From positions 1-20,317 of the IMG/VR virus record IMGVR_UViG_3300035145_000162: a DNA stretch of 20,317 nucleotides; one strand, given 5' to 3'. Position numbers and translations under genes: made by a program. The DNA is from a virus. Below are positions 10,701 to 18,099 of the stretch, one piece after another. Every line of letters starts with the position of its first letter. The stretch's first letter is position 1. A model generated the notes under the pieces. It was not told the origin of the DNA. It did not search any database and worked only from the letters and a program-made list of their open reading frames with translations.

Positions 10701-13700
10701 TCTAGAGTTTCTAGATTATAGTTTCTACTTGGAGACATATCAAAATAAGTCCCAGTAAGACTAGAATGAGACGTATCAAACTTATACTTGTAATATTCCT
10801 GAATATTAATATCAGGGTTAGGGGTAAATGTAGTGTTGTCTTCTGAAAATTCAAATTTATTAATTGTTTCACCCGCAGAACTTACAGCAACTAATCTTGC
10901 AGGAGTGCTGCTATCAAAGAAACTAGAACTTTGTGCTACTACATTTGGATTTGTAACACTATAGTTGTAGATGACTGTAATTTTTTGAGTGTCTCTATCA
11001 TAAGACTGGATAAATCCAGAATTGTTTCCAGTAAAGATCTGGAAGTTAGCATCAAAGTTATATCTTGGTTTATACAAAGATACTGCCTGACCATCATAGT
11101 GATCAACTGCAGTAGTTCCCTCTCTTGCAGTAGAAACAGTAAGAGTGCTTCCATCAATAGAAGAAATTTCTAGGATCTCTTCTCCAACTTGAATTAGATC
11201 ACCGTTAGCATACTTAACTGCATCGTCAACAATCAGTTGTGTAGATCCTGCTGCAAAACCAACATGGTCAACATAAATGACTAGACGCATCGTGCTCTGT
11301 GATCCACCAGACCTTACTAGATCTTCATCAGCAACACCAAGGTAGTCTGCTTTACGATACCCAGATCCCTTTGCTTGAATTTGTACAGATGATACAATAC
11401 CAGCATCAGAAACTACAATAGTTGCTGTAGCACCTGTACCAGTTCCTCCAGTCAATGGAATGTTAGTATATGTGCCAGCAGTGTAATCTGCACCACCATT
11501 TAGAATTTGGAACCTACCAATACCAGTATCATTAATTGTAGTATTGACTTTAGGTGGAATTAGAGTTGCCTCTTGATATAGTCTTTTTCTAATCCAGTAA
11601 TTCTTGGTTTTTGTACTATCATCTGGGTTGATATCGATAGTTGCTTTGTCACCAATACCAAGACCATGCGCTGTAGATGTTTCTATCAAAGCAACACTTT
11701 GATTTACATCAAATGGTTCTAGGTTATCACTCAAAGAAGTAAGTGTGATAATCTTGGAACCAATAGTATTGAAGAGGTTATCAGATTGTATAAAGTAATC
11801 GTCATTGATTACCCATGTTCCTGTAAGAACTTTAATAGTTACAACATTCTGACGATTTGTGCTTTCTAAGATTTCTGCTGTTGCAACTGGTGGGTTAATA
11901 CCATCGGTTAGACTTAATACAGCACCTTCTGTATAAGAACTATCTTGATCTAGTAGAACTGTAAAAGTTTTGATGTCAGCAGAGAATGTACCAGTATTAT
12001 TAAACGTACCATTAACGTTCTTGAGAACAATTACGTTATCGTTAGCAACTGTACCTACAATCTCGCCAAATGCACCAGAAGATGGTTGTCTTAGTGTATC
12101 ATCAGCAAATAGGTATGCAGTTTGAATAGTCGTTAGTTTTACAACTTTAGTTTCTTTACTTTGTAAGTAATTAACAGTCTTGCCTTTTACAGAAGCAACT
12201 AGTGCCTCTGCTTCAGAACCCTGCGTTCCTTGATTGTTGAAAAATACTTTATTGTTTACTGTGAAGTTAGCAGATGATCTATCAATATTGATACTATCTA
12301 CTGTACCAGATGAAACATCGGAAATAGTTCCAACAAATCCTTCACCATTTCTTGGCATTGCTGCGACAGATAGTCTCTTCGCATTCTTAGGAACTTCAGA
12401 CTGAGTGATATCAGAGTTGTAATTACTATCTACTGGCAATGAGTAGAAATTAGCACCTAGAATGTATGGGAATTGCGGTACTTGATTGCTATCAATAGTA
12501 ATGAAATAAGCATAAGTTCCTTTCGGAAATTCTGGGGTAATACAAAATCGTCCATTGTTTTCGTCTAATGACCCGCTACGGTGGGTGTAGGTGTAATCAT
12601 CAACAAAAGTACCCATGGGGTATTGTGTCAATGAAGGACCACCTGAACGAGTTCCGTTGATAGAATAACCAGATGTCATTCTAACGATAGATGAATTTGT
12701 ATCTAGTGGGTCTTCGTAACCGAACGCACCATAGATAGGGTTGCCATCATAAGCAAAACCAATAATTGGAGAGTGAGTTTTACTTGCTGGTTCTGATCCT
12801 GCTTGGTTTAAATTATCATTTAGTGTAACACGAACTGCTTTAGGGTTAGCAATGTAACCATAACCATACTTAAGAACAGGATTATAGTTCTCAAAGATAT
12901 ATCCGTTCTCAGTGTCTAGTTTGTTTTCTAGTTTCTTGTATCTGTTGAAGTTCCATTCTTTTAATTGTGGAATACCAACTGCACCACTACCAACAGGAAT
13001 GATGTCTACAATAACACTGTCTTGAGTGTAGAAGTTACCTTCGTCAATTTTATCAAATCCTGTAATTCTACCCTCAGCATCAATGATAGCATCATAACTA
13101 GCAAATCTACCACGACCTGCATTGTCTCTAATTCTTACTAGAGGAGGAGAAGAATAGTATTCGCCAGGATTGTCAATGAGTAGAGTTGTTACCTTACCAC
13201 CAGTAACTACAGCACGTACAACTGCTTCTCTACCAGAAGTAATAGTGATCTCTGGTGTCAATGGGAAAGTATCTGTTGTATCTACAATGACGCTTTCAAC
13301 AACCTGACCAGACAATACTGCTCTTGCTTTGTTTGGAACTTGATCGACAAGAACAAATGGTGGTTTTACATAACCACGTCCTTGCTGATCTACAGTAATT
13401 TTCTCTAACGTTCCAAAGAAAACACTGTCATCATCTCTATAACTGTAAGTACGAACACCATTCAATAGAATACCAGTGTCTGCTTTTGGTGTCTTATATC
13501 TTTCTGTAGATGTAGTTGCTCTCTTTCTAATGAGACGCAAGATGTTTTGATCTAGTACCGTCTCAGTAACAACAGAACCATCTAGAATTTTATGTGATGG
13601 AAAACCAGAAGATGTGATATAATAGTATTGATCGTCCTCAAAAATAGCAGAGACATCTGTGGTTACTTGATCCAAAGATGTAGCAACTGCTGGTAGAGTT

Positions 13701-15043
13701 GGTACGTTGACATCTAGATGTTGACTTAGCAACCAACGTGTTTGGTTAGTTCCTACGTTTACAATTTTGGGATCAATAGTCTTAAATCCAGGATCAGAAA
13801 CTTGGATCTTATCTCCAACATTGGAATAAGGTTGTGGATCTGATGGACTTAGATTATATACGACGCCCATTGTGAGCAACGTTACACCAGTGCCTACCAC
13901 TGTGACTGGTTTGTATACAGCATCATCTACACTATGTGCTACAGCAGTAGATGGTTGTCTGTTCTTGATAATAAACTGCGTTACGTTCTTATCCTCAAAC
14001 GTAATCGTTTCTGTGCCTAGTAAGATAGATCCAGTGTTTCCCCAACCAACTGTTGAGAATACATTAATCCTGTCACCACTAGATGCAGTTCCAGAAACAT
14101 TTTTAGTTAGTTTTGTTTTTGTAGATACAGCAAACTCGCCAGTGACAGTCTCGGGGGCAAGAATGATGTTGTAAATTACTTCACCATCTTTCGTGCCATC
14201 AGACTGTACATTGTCAACAGTAGCAGATGCATAACCATATTCATCTGTCTCTGCTTGGACGATCTTATTACCGATCAACGCTTTAGGGTCACCAGATACT
14301 ACTTTGCACTTGAGTGCATAGTTACTGATCCAATCAGCGTTAGAAGACTTATATGTAAAATCTTTTGGTTTGTATACCTCAGGTTTATCAGTTGCATCCT
14401 GAGTTACAATAGTATTAAAAATAAATTTGATGGAACTTGTAGTTCCTTTTGCCTTATAGAACTTACTGATGTTCTTGATAAGGGTTCTCTTGTCTACCTC
14501 ACCTCGTAGATACTTTTCAGGAAAAGAACCTAGGTATTGCTTTTCAAAGTTCTTAACCAGTGCGTACAGGAAAAGGTTACTTACATTGAGAACTTTTGCC
14601 CCAGCATTATGCGATGCCGCATCTGTGCTAGTAAAATTACTTGCCTCATATAGATCACCAAGAGATGTGTTGCCACTAATACCTCTAGAACACTCTCTGA
14701 ACTCTGTGTCTGTTCTTGTAGCATAGAAGATGATCTCATCATCAATGCGGATGTATCCGTTCTTCTTTGGGAAGGATTGTGCATCTGTTACAGTGATTGT
14801 AGTATCGCTGTTTGTGATGTCTACTGTTAAACTATCGTTCTGCTTGAGAATGTTCTTCTCATAAAAATCGATGTCAGCATATTTCTGGATATTACTAATA
14901 ATATCCAAAGTGCCACCTTGCACCTCCTGTGCTTCATAATACTTCTGAACGAACTTGCCAAACAGTTCGTATTCATCAGCAATAAAAGCAGGAAGCTGTG
15001 TCTCGATCAGAGTGGAAATTCTCTTAGTCTTTACAGCAGGCAT
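4694..15043 (-). CDS. 7: Giant gp7-like baseplate wedge protein with YHYH-type domain
   Basis: This 3449-residue protein lies between gp6 and gp8, the place of T4 gene 7 (1032 residues). Two blocks resemble the C-terminal part of T4 gp7. Residues about 193-212 (KFYKAKGTTSSIKFIFNTI) match the T4 segment DFYSTKGIEASYKFLFKVL. Residues about 1815-1840 (DQWRELIKSTTHPAGF) match SRWKSDVIRFVHPVGF. In T4 these blocks are roughly 130-160 residues apart; here about 1600 lie between them. The insertion holds a YHYH-type domain (about 735-855, with HSPIIGFAYDGNPIYG and NNGRFCITPEFP) and Gly-rich beta modules (about 554-680, 1181-1236, 1558-1661). After the second block come a duplicated helical unit (about 2050-2110 and 2278-2340) and another Gly-rich module (about 2908-2960). 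A motif of the form G-x-hydrophobic-x-x-G-x-E-x-hydrophobic recurs five times, the last at the C-terminus. The TAA of gp6 ends 5 bases before the ATG. In T4, gp7 joins gp6, gp8 and gp10 in the wedge; the periphery is probably much larger here. Cyanophage proteins of this kind are sometimes given other names, such as VrlC-like; I cannot check that. Confidence 0.85.
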   Translation of the reverse strand: MPAVKTKRISTLIETQLPAFIADEYELFGKFVQKYYEAQEVQGGTLDIISNIQKYADIDFYEKNILKQNDSLTVDITNSDTTITVTDAQSFPKKNGYIRIDDEIIFYATRTDTEFRECSRGISGNTSLGDLYEASNFTSTDAASHNAGAKVLNVSNLFLYALVKNFEKQYLGSFPEKYLRGEVDKRTLIKNISKFYKAKGTTSSIKFIFNTIVTQDATDKPEVYKPKDFTYKSSNADWISNYALKCKVVSGDPKALIGNKIVQAETDEYGYASATVDNVQSDGTKDGEVIYNIILAPETVTGEFAVSTKTKLTKNVSGTASSGDRINVFSTVGWGNTGSILLGTETITFEDKNVTQFIIKNRQPSTAVAHSVDDAVYKPVTVVGTGVTLLTMGVVYNLSPSDPQPYSNVGDKIQVSDPGFKTIDPKIVNVGTNQTRWLLSQHLDVNVPTLPAVATSLDQVTTDVSAIFEDDQYYYITSSGFPSHKILDGSVVTETVLDQNILRLIRKRATTSTERYKTPKADTGILLNGVRTYSYRDDDSVFFGTLEKITVDQQGRGYVKPPFVLVDQVPNKARAVLSGQVVESVIVDTTDTFPLTPEITITSGREAVVRAVVTGGKVTTLLIDNPGEYYSSPPLVRIRDNAGRGRFASYDAIIDAEGRITGFDKIDEGNFYTQDSVIVDIIPVGSGAVGIPQLKEWNFNRYKKLENKLDTENGYIFENYNPVLKYGYGYIANPKAVRVTLNDNLNQAGSEPASKTHSPIIGFAYDGNPIYGAFGYEDPLDTNSSIVRMTSGYSINGTRSGGPSLTQYPMGTFVDDYTYTHRSGSLDENNGRFCITPEFPKGTYAYFITIDSNQVPQFPYILGANFYSLPVDSNYNSDITQSEVPKNAKRLSVAAMPRNGEGFVGTISDVSSGTVDSINIDRSSANFTVNNKVFFNNQGTQGSEAEALVASVKGKTVNYLQSKETKVVKLTTIQTAYLFADDTLRQPSSGAFGEIVGTVANDNVIVLKNVNGTFNNTGTFSADIKTFTVLLDQDSSYTEGAVLSLTDGINPPVATAEILESTNRQNVVTIKVLTGTWVINDDYFIQSDNLFNTIGSKIITLTSLSDNLEPFDVNQSVALIETSTAHGLGIGDKATIDINPDDSTKTKNYWIRKRLYQEATLIPPKVNTTINDTGIGRFQILNGGADYTAGTYTNIPLTGGTGTGATATIVVSDAGIVSSVQIQAKGSGYRKADYLGVADEDLVRSGGSQSTMRLVIYVDHVGFAAGSTQLIVDDAVKYANGDLIQVGEEILEISSIDGSTLTVSTAREGTTAVDHYDGQAVSLYKPRYNFDANFQIFTGNNSGFIQSYDRDTQKITVIYNYSVTNPNVVAQSSSFFDSSTPARLVAVSSAGETINKFEFSEDNTTFTPNPDINIQEYYKYKFDTSHSSLTGTYFDMSPSRNYNLETLEKFATTILPGNAGSYTDVKFGFGARLSDNTYTKKIGTDFTNFYYFDRKGVVNSEGKSLKIITDPLQGVKTINYVTSTRFVYDIPSEPLWDGSGSISYTTTGQFAVGEINSFSITNLGLNYKKVPIIDGVEPNVDYRASATVLFDNASQTITGVSVKEKGSNYVNPKVVITDGDGSNAEFGIVIRDGSVFSIVVTNAGKGYSYAPTIEIVEGDVEAFVESNTIGLPRSISIIDNGGAYHLDKTIASAFNSNFIVSLSGSNYTFKKGEIVVQRLSGSEVARAEVVEFRSGGNLLKLENVQGTLRENVEIIGLVTNAAATIKTVFATTFTKELSGFYDNLGYYKSDRGRLGNSNQKIVDSYFYQDYSYVVKSKTPIDQWRELIKSTTHPAGFKLFGEVDLEATASTEMPVEMPKASHFSVIQLWDPNKNKITVESTQRTITQSIEKFENQRIRKAVGSASTTEFNFNEMRAFPVTLGAAFDGYYDTDGRLQGTTSFQVLNEQGTPFNPYSVENLIISLDGVLQEPGVSYTVSGDRIIFSQPPLGPNSKQTGNSLTDVTDYVGVTFYGKYVAFKDNQYNDRYFRGIRNIYQRNGRWIDAANQLERNRKFIVEETIGYAKATHPSLDWSTKQDDYEVNIGSIIDAYDHDLRFGGNVKTVDYTSIFNEGSAYLYIQNYRTESTDIFDYASRLAKLAIRNWDWTDTGVTYIQGSNIMNLTSTANVAVGMFVSSGRAFHTGTKIISIDSDTQVTLNNSAMANSSGGGGAPAGTTLLSGTATTGSIATNTGAVAPGNTYALPPGVTVTAPVSFSGTDQATFSWSGINNGTFYDAGNLIDANKAYIQEETVGWAEATYPGINWNAKGAKCQRDLGFLVDAFVYHLKFGGNQKVVEFGQLYYVKADYPSSENLLSINGELTESLAAFEYAKDLMVQAMRNSLVAGTYTNIAPVTDPAVLVDSLSPYCAEVESSLDTFYGIVNTILTEGRGLVEITKQNPNKAGNWSQSLTYSNYNIIGDPLLPAQECNDVISSVDALFGNVRDILAQNSVTKALPDFIDGETKEFELYWDDNTEVILEEDEDLFVTLNAVLQRPKYTENFPLFDAYFIDRSVIPNLIKFDVAPIWDQDFGAKSIGEPTAVEKTSMVGVGNYKRLTIDYDLVDDVKSGPFLILDVEDNSVQSIESNDNLYVFLDGVLQRETYSYTISGPNISFNVPIKKEMKIDMRYLYGRDVGQILNIYDFAPDTYFSSGVFEITGVDANTVSGYSTYTWMGDKIGLPIDCWQVNPDGTYNTIGTVSNLYVVGTTMQFNLQSQNGFVKPGLDLVFGVKSYYNLNYTITTANYTTATITFDVDDYGRKQLQDDTGIWSGTVLGKIYKSPFVYLSSGDKIRVEGENEFRNIKKLPTTVTSKDGRPGEMVTDDIYGQVEIESYTGITRGEGLSVIATIENGSVVSLTWNQRSYEPITQPTAYQYDTPPVLEFIPENGQGGGAKANVLVNKGQVISVDLIDGGSGYTEAPKVVVARRFDILSERDIGVSLINLGIETNISGFGMSALSVIDTISDAGLNAIDSISSVTFGPLTDATIKIERELTPKEIEVFSIGGALDPKRDIIEINSSSDPSAEDVVVHTLDYEATVVSAELQDIVTVNSISTVSRVITQTQQIEIPNNALDNVNFFEVGAFLQVDLDPVDNVVYIADTAKFDAMGQLLIGNEMVEYGRKLNDRFLNVLRGRKGTTAQFWAAGTFMRQVPELVSVASVGVVTIESESDVTMVSASASAAGFERSVQREIEAPADFSITREALEVVITPPPGGVVDGYEEQAFIVDPTAIRAGNTQGTHDGEVDLIDVNGKYFVTKRDATEIEIFNSLFGVGSEYIGQYTKTNAGHTISFFDGIFNDGAAGVSALTIKEFDFYFPAFTLKDFTDRGKSSYTLAGPIFNLVPPSIQNPVAISSATGAIAGNLVVQNTNYFPTTGYLFTSAGTVIQYTGKTSSQFEGCTVISGPTNVSSGDELIPYAIS

Positions 15044-15048
15044 TTACT

Positions 15049-16842
15049 TTACTCTTTGTATGCAGTGAACGAGGAATTCGCAACGTCAACGTCAAGATAA
15101 ACCTCGCGGAGTGCCTTGATATCATTAGAAAGGGGTTTTACTCTAACAGAAATGCGATTATCAAAGAAACTACCCTTAATGATTGTAAGGGCATACATTT
15201 TCAATTCACCTTTTGCATAATCAATATCGCCAACTTCGCTGTCGAGAACAACTTTTTCACCAGTTACGGTATCTAGTCTATATAGGACGATTTTGCCCGC
15301 CTTGTCCTCCAGATAAACGTCAAAATTAGGGTATTCAGTAACCCTAAAGCCAGTAGACGAAAGAACAGGATCGTCGCAGTCAGTCTCGAACGTATTTTGG
15401 AAGCAAAGTTCATAATAGAATGTAGAGTTGAGCTGAGGATAGAAGTCTTTCCTCATTGTAACAGATGTTAAATTAGAATTGATCGCACGGTCTGCATCAT
15501 CGATTACACCTACTGCCTTACTATACCTAAACTTACCGTTAAACTTTTCAGTATCACTTGTATCAAGATAAGACTGTACAGAAGCAATTACCTTGTCTCT
15601 AATCTGAGCAGGTGTATCATCAGTCTTAGTTCTGTCATAGTAAATCTTACTTGACAGTTCTACAAACAAGATTGATGGGTCAACAATACGAGGTTCGACA
15701 GATGCTACTGTATATTTCTCTAGTTCCTCAATAATTGTCGCTTTTGTCAGTGAAGTTAGATAACTTGCATCTTTTGGTTTCAATGCAATGAAGACTTTAC
15801 CATATTCTGGTGGATCCTGATCTTCACCACCAAAGATAATGATGTCACTGGTTGCAGGATACACTCTACGAACGATTGCCTCATAGTCCTGAGAGGTCAC
15901 TGCACGGTCCTGTGTGCCGTATGCCTTAGGAGCAGTGTATTTGATGCTAGCAGTAGTTTCAATTGCCTCACCGCCTGCTGCAGCAATCGTAGAGTTGATG
16001 ACTACATCAGCATTAGGTGTAACACCGTTATTGTTCTCTAGTACACCAGAGAAAACGAATGATCTTACGCCATTGCTAGAAGGACCAGATGTAGTGATGT
16101 AAGAAACTTCAATTCTTGCACCATTATCAAGTTTCTTTCCTAGGACACCATCGCCCATAAGAATTTCGTATCTTTCATCTTCGATCTCATCGATGAAGAA
16201 TACTTTAGATGTGCTATCAACATCTAGAATGTTATCAGCACGAAGATATTGCTCACTCAAACTACCACCAGTAGGATATACCTTCACTCTGATAGTGTTA
16301 GTGTCAATGTTGCGGTTGTCAAGAATAAATCTTTGAGACTTGAGTGCTGTATTAACAGTAAAGGTATTAGTAAGGAACGTTCCCTCTCTTACAGGAACAT
16401 TTGTAAACACAGCAGTATCATTTGCTACCTGTGCTTTTGCCTCATCAGTAACAACATACTGATACAGTGTCTCATCATAGTTTGCTACAAATCCTGTACC
16501 TGCTCTTAGATTGAGTTCAGTATCAGTTGTAGGATTATTGTAAGTTACAGTAAAAGAGACATATGCAGTAGGAGCGGTAGCACTCTTGGGTTTGTACCCT
16601 AGTTGCTTCGCAATCGCTACTACATTGTCTCTCAGGGTGGCACTATCAATGAATAGTTCATTGACTACCATGTTGGTGTTAAACGCCGTATAGTAGGTGT
16701 TATAGGCAAGTGTATCGATCAAGGTCGATAATGCACTACCTTCAAAATCATAGTCAGTAAAGTCCGACTGTGCTCTCAAGTATTCCTTGAGCTGCGCTTT
16801 GATATCTTCAAAGTCTAAGTTAGCAACCTGTGTATATGGCAT
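15049..16842 (-). CDS. 6: Baseplate wedge protein gp6
   Basis: At 597 residues this is close to T4 gp6 (660 residues). The N-terminus, MPYTQVANLDFEDIKAQLKE, with the following segments DFTDYDFEGSALSTLIDTLA (about 27-46) and DSATLRDNVVAIAKQLGYKP (about 66-85), is the characteristic start of T4-like gp6 and of baseplate J-like proteins. gp6 forms the dimeric ring that links wedges and contacts gp25, gp7 and gp53. The ATG overlaps the TAA stop of gp25 by one base (TAATG) with no clear ribosome-binding site, so translation is probably coupled to gp25. The stop is 5 bases before the gp7-like start. The gene order gp25-gp6-gp7-gp8 supports the call. Confidence 0.95.
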   Translation of the reverse strand: MPYTQVANLDFEDIKAQLKEYLRAQSDFTDYDFEGSALSTLIDTLAYNTYYTAFNTNMVVNELFIDSATLRDNVVAIAKQLGYKPKSATAPTAYVSFTVTYNNPTTDTELNLRAGTGFVANYDETLYQYVVTDEAKAQVANDTAVFTNVPVREGTFLTNTFTVNTALKSQRFILDNRNIDTNTIRVKVYPTGGSLSEQYLRADNILDVDSTSKVFFIDEIEDERYEILMGDGVLGKKLDNGARIEVSYITTSGPSSNGVRSFVFSGVLENNNGVTPNADVVINSTIAAAGGEAIETTASIKYTAPKAYGTQDRAVTSQDYEAIVRRVYPATSDIIIFGGEDQDPPEYGKVFIALKPKDASYLTSLTKATIIEELEKYTVASVEPRIVDPSILFVELSSKIYYDRTKTDDTPAQIRDKVIASVQSYLDTSDTEKFNGKFRYSKAVGVIDDADRAINSNLTSVTMRKDFYPQLNSTFYYELCFQNTFETDCDDPVLSSTGFRVTEYPNFDVYLEDKAGKIVLYRLDTVTGEKVVLDSEVGDIDYAKGELKMYALTIIKGSFFDNRISVRVKPLSNDIKALREVYLDVDVANSSFTAYKE

Positions 16843-17234
16843 TATCGTGTGCGCTCTAAGAAGAATTCTACCGTTACTGCATCATCATCTCTACCTACAA
16901 TGGTAAAAGTCAGTTCAACTTCATAACCATTATTGGCGTCATCAGGAAAACACCTGATGTCATCTACTTTGACCCTAGGTTCGTATCTGTTAATGCACTC
17001 AGCAACAGATGCCTTGATCATACCTGCAGTGGCATAATCCAATGGTTCAAATAACATGCGATGAATATCGCTCCCCAACTCAGGTTGGAAAGGTCGTTCT
17101 CCTTTGTTTGTAAGAAGTAAATTAGAAATGGACTGCACAATCGCAGACTTATCCTTTACCTGTACCAGATCATCAGACACAGGATGCTTCTTAAACGTAA
17201 CACTCAGATCTTTAAATGTCTGAAAGGTTGGCAT
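16842..17234 (-). CDS. 25: Baseplate wedge protein gp25
   Basis: This 130-residue protein is almost the same length as T4 gp25 (132 residues). It carries the gp25/GPW core signature, visible as LLLTNKGERPFQPELGSDIH (about residues 37-56), followed by RMLFEPLD, and ends with a beta-rich half. gp25 is a sheath-initiator-like protein in the inner wedge and binds gp6 and gp53; homologues occur in most contractile injection systems. No convincing ribosome-binding site precedes the ATG. A late-type promoter (17259-17266) lies about 25 bases upstream, so gp25 is probably the first gene of the gp25-gp6-gp7 transcript. The one-base overlap with gp6 suggests coupled translation. Confidence 0.95.
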   Translation of the reverse strand: MPTFQTFKDLSVTFKKHPVSDDLVQVKDKSAIVQSISNLLLTNKGERPFQPELGSDIHRMLFEPLDYATAGMIKASVAECINRYEPRVKVDDIRCFPDDANNGYEVELTFTIVGRDDDAVTVEFFLERTR

Positions 17235-17258
17235 TTAGACACAGCAATAGGCTGTTTC

Positions 17259-17266
17259 TATTTATC
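17259..17266 (-). promoter_or_regulatory. Late-type promoter before gp25 (GATAAATA)
   Basis: The minus strand reads GATAAATA, one mismatch from the T4 late consensus TATAAATA. It overlaps the TGA stop of the upstream short gene and is 24 bases upstream of the gp25 ATG. The position is appropriate, and the same variant recurs at 19567-19574 before the first structural gene. Confidence 0.6.
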
Positions 17267-17435
17267 ACTTACCGCAGAATCCGTCCGCCCACTCCTCTTG
17301 ATTGTCAAAGATTTCTCCCTCCTTGACATCTTTCATCTTACTTGCTTTCTTTAAGTAACGTTCACTATCGATTTCCGTAATGAGTGTCATGCCAGACTTC
17401 CTAAAGTCTTCACTCTTGTCCACTCTCTTGTCCAT
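17265..17435 (-). CDS. Short protein of unknown function upstream of gp25
   Basis: The frame is open from 17489, but the best start is the ATG at 17435. It has a GGAG ribosome-binding site 9 bases upstream (GGAGACCTCTG) and gives a 56-residue protein that overlaps the preceding gene by only 26 bases. ATGs at 17489 and 17468 would give 74 or 67 residues with larger overlap and poorer ribosome-binding sites. The protein is hydrophilic and charged (MDKRVDKSEDFRKSG at the start, NQEEWADGFCGK at the end), with no membrane segment and no family I recognise. It is the last gene before the gp25 promoter, and its stop codon overlaps that promoter. Confidence 0.65.
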   Translation of the reverse strand: MDKRVDKSEDFRKSGMTLITEIDSERYLKKASKMKDVKEGEIFDNQEEWADGFCGK

Positions 17436-18099
17436 CAGAGGTCTCCGTTCGTTGTTTACGTTCAGCATTAGTTTCCCAAAAATAATCATCAGTGTCGCCT
17501 AGTCTCCCCCAGTCTACTCCTGCCTCCACTTGGTATTCTATGGTAGATACTTTGAAATCAGGTGTCAAGGGGTCTTCAGGCGTGATAGAGAGGTCATACA
17601 GACGCATCCTGTTATTAGGATACAATGCAAATTGACCATTCTCCAACGCAATGCAGTTATGTGACTTATGCTCCTGAGGAGTTTCACTCACATTATTATC
17701 TATCACATCAGGGTTCGCATGGTAGTTGTCTAATGTAAACAAATACTGACCATGCAACAAACCATGGTCTCTTGTTCGCACTTCACAATCCATTGAAGAG
17801 ATAAAACCCTTATTGATTGCCATCACCCCATAATCCATACAATTCCAAAATTGTAGGTTCTCTAGGGACATATCGGGCGTCGGTGTTTTCGGCGCTCGGA
17901 GAAAAGCAGATATAGGAAGTTTATCATACATTGCCCCATAAGTAGGCAGATAAGTCTCAAAGTAAAAAGCACGACCAGGTATACTCTTCGCAGATACCCA
18001 AACGCCCTCTACAAATTCTCCATGTCCACTCTGATGGTCTGTAAGGTATTCTTTCCTTACCCAAACTTTTTCTGAAGGCAGGTTACAAATAAGGTTCAT
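17410..18099 (-). CDS. Conserved cyanophage-type protein of unknown function
   Basis: This 229-residue protein begins MNLICNLPSEKVWVRKEYL. It contains a well-structured middle, for example GVWVSAKSIPGRAFYFETYL (about residues 33-52) and GQFALYPNNRMRLYDLS. It ends in a hydrophilic Glu/Gln/Ser-rich tail of about 20 residues that overlaps the next gene. Its ATG overlaps the TAA of the oxygenase gene by one base (TAATG), so the two are likely translated together. I recall similar proteins next to gp25 in T4-like cyanophages but know no assigned function. It has no signal peptide or membrane segment and many aromatic residues, which fits a folded cytoplasmic or virion protein. Conserved linkage to the oxygenase makes it a possible partner or substrate; this is inference. 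Confidence 0.88.
   Translation of the reverse strand: MNLICNLPSEKVWVRKEYLTDHQSGHGEFVEGVWVSAKSIPGRAFYFETYLPTYGAMYDKLPISAFLRAPKTPTPDMSLENLQFWNCMDYGVMAINKGFISSMDCEVRTRDHGLLHGQYLFTLDNYHANPDVIDNNVSETPQEHKSHNCIALENGQFALYPNNRMRLYDLSITPEDPLTPDFKVSTIEYQVEAGVDWGRLGDTDDYFWETNAERKQRTETSDGQESGQE

Noticed and set aside
17436-17489. 18-residue N-terminal extension of the short gene before gp25
   Set aside because: The ATG at 17435 has a better ribosome-binding site and smaller overlap; the extension overlaps the tail of the upstream gene.
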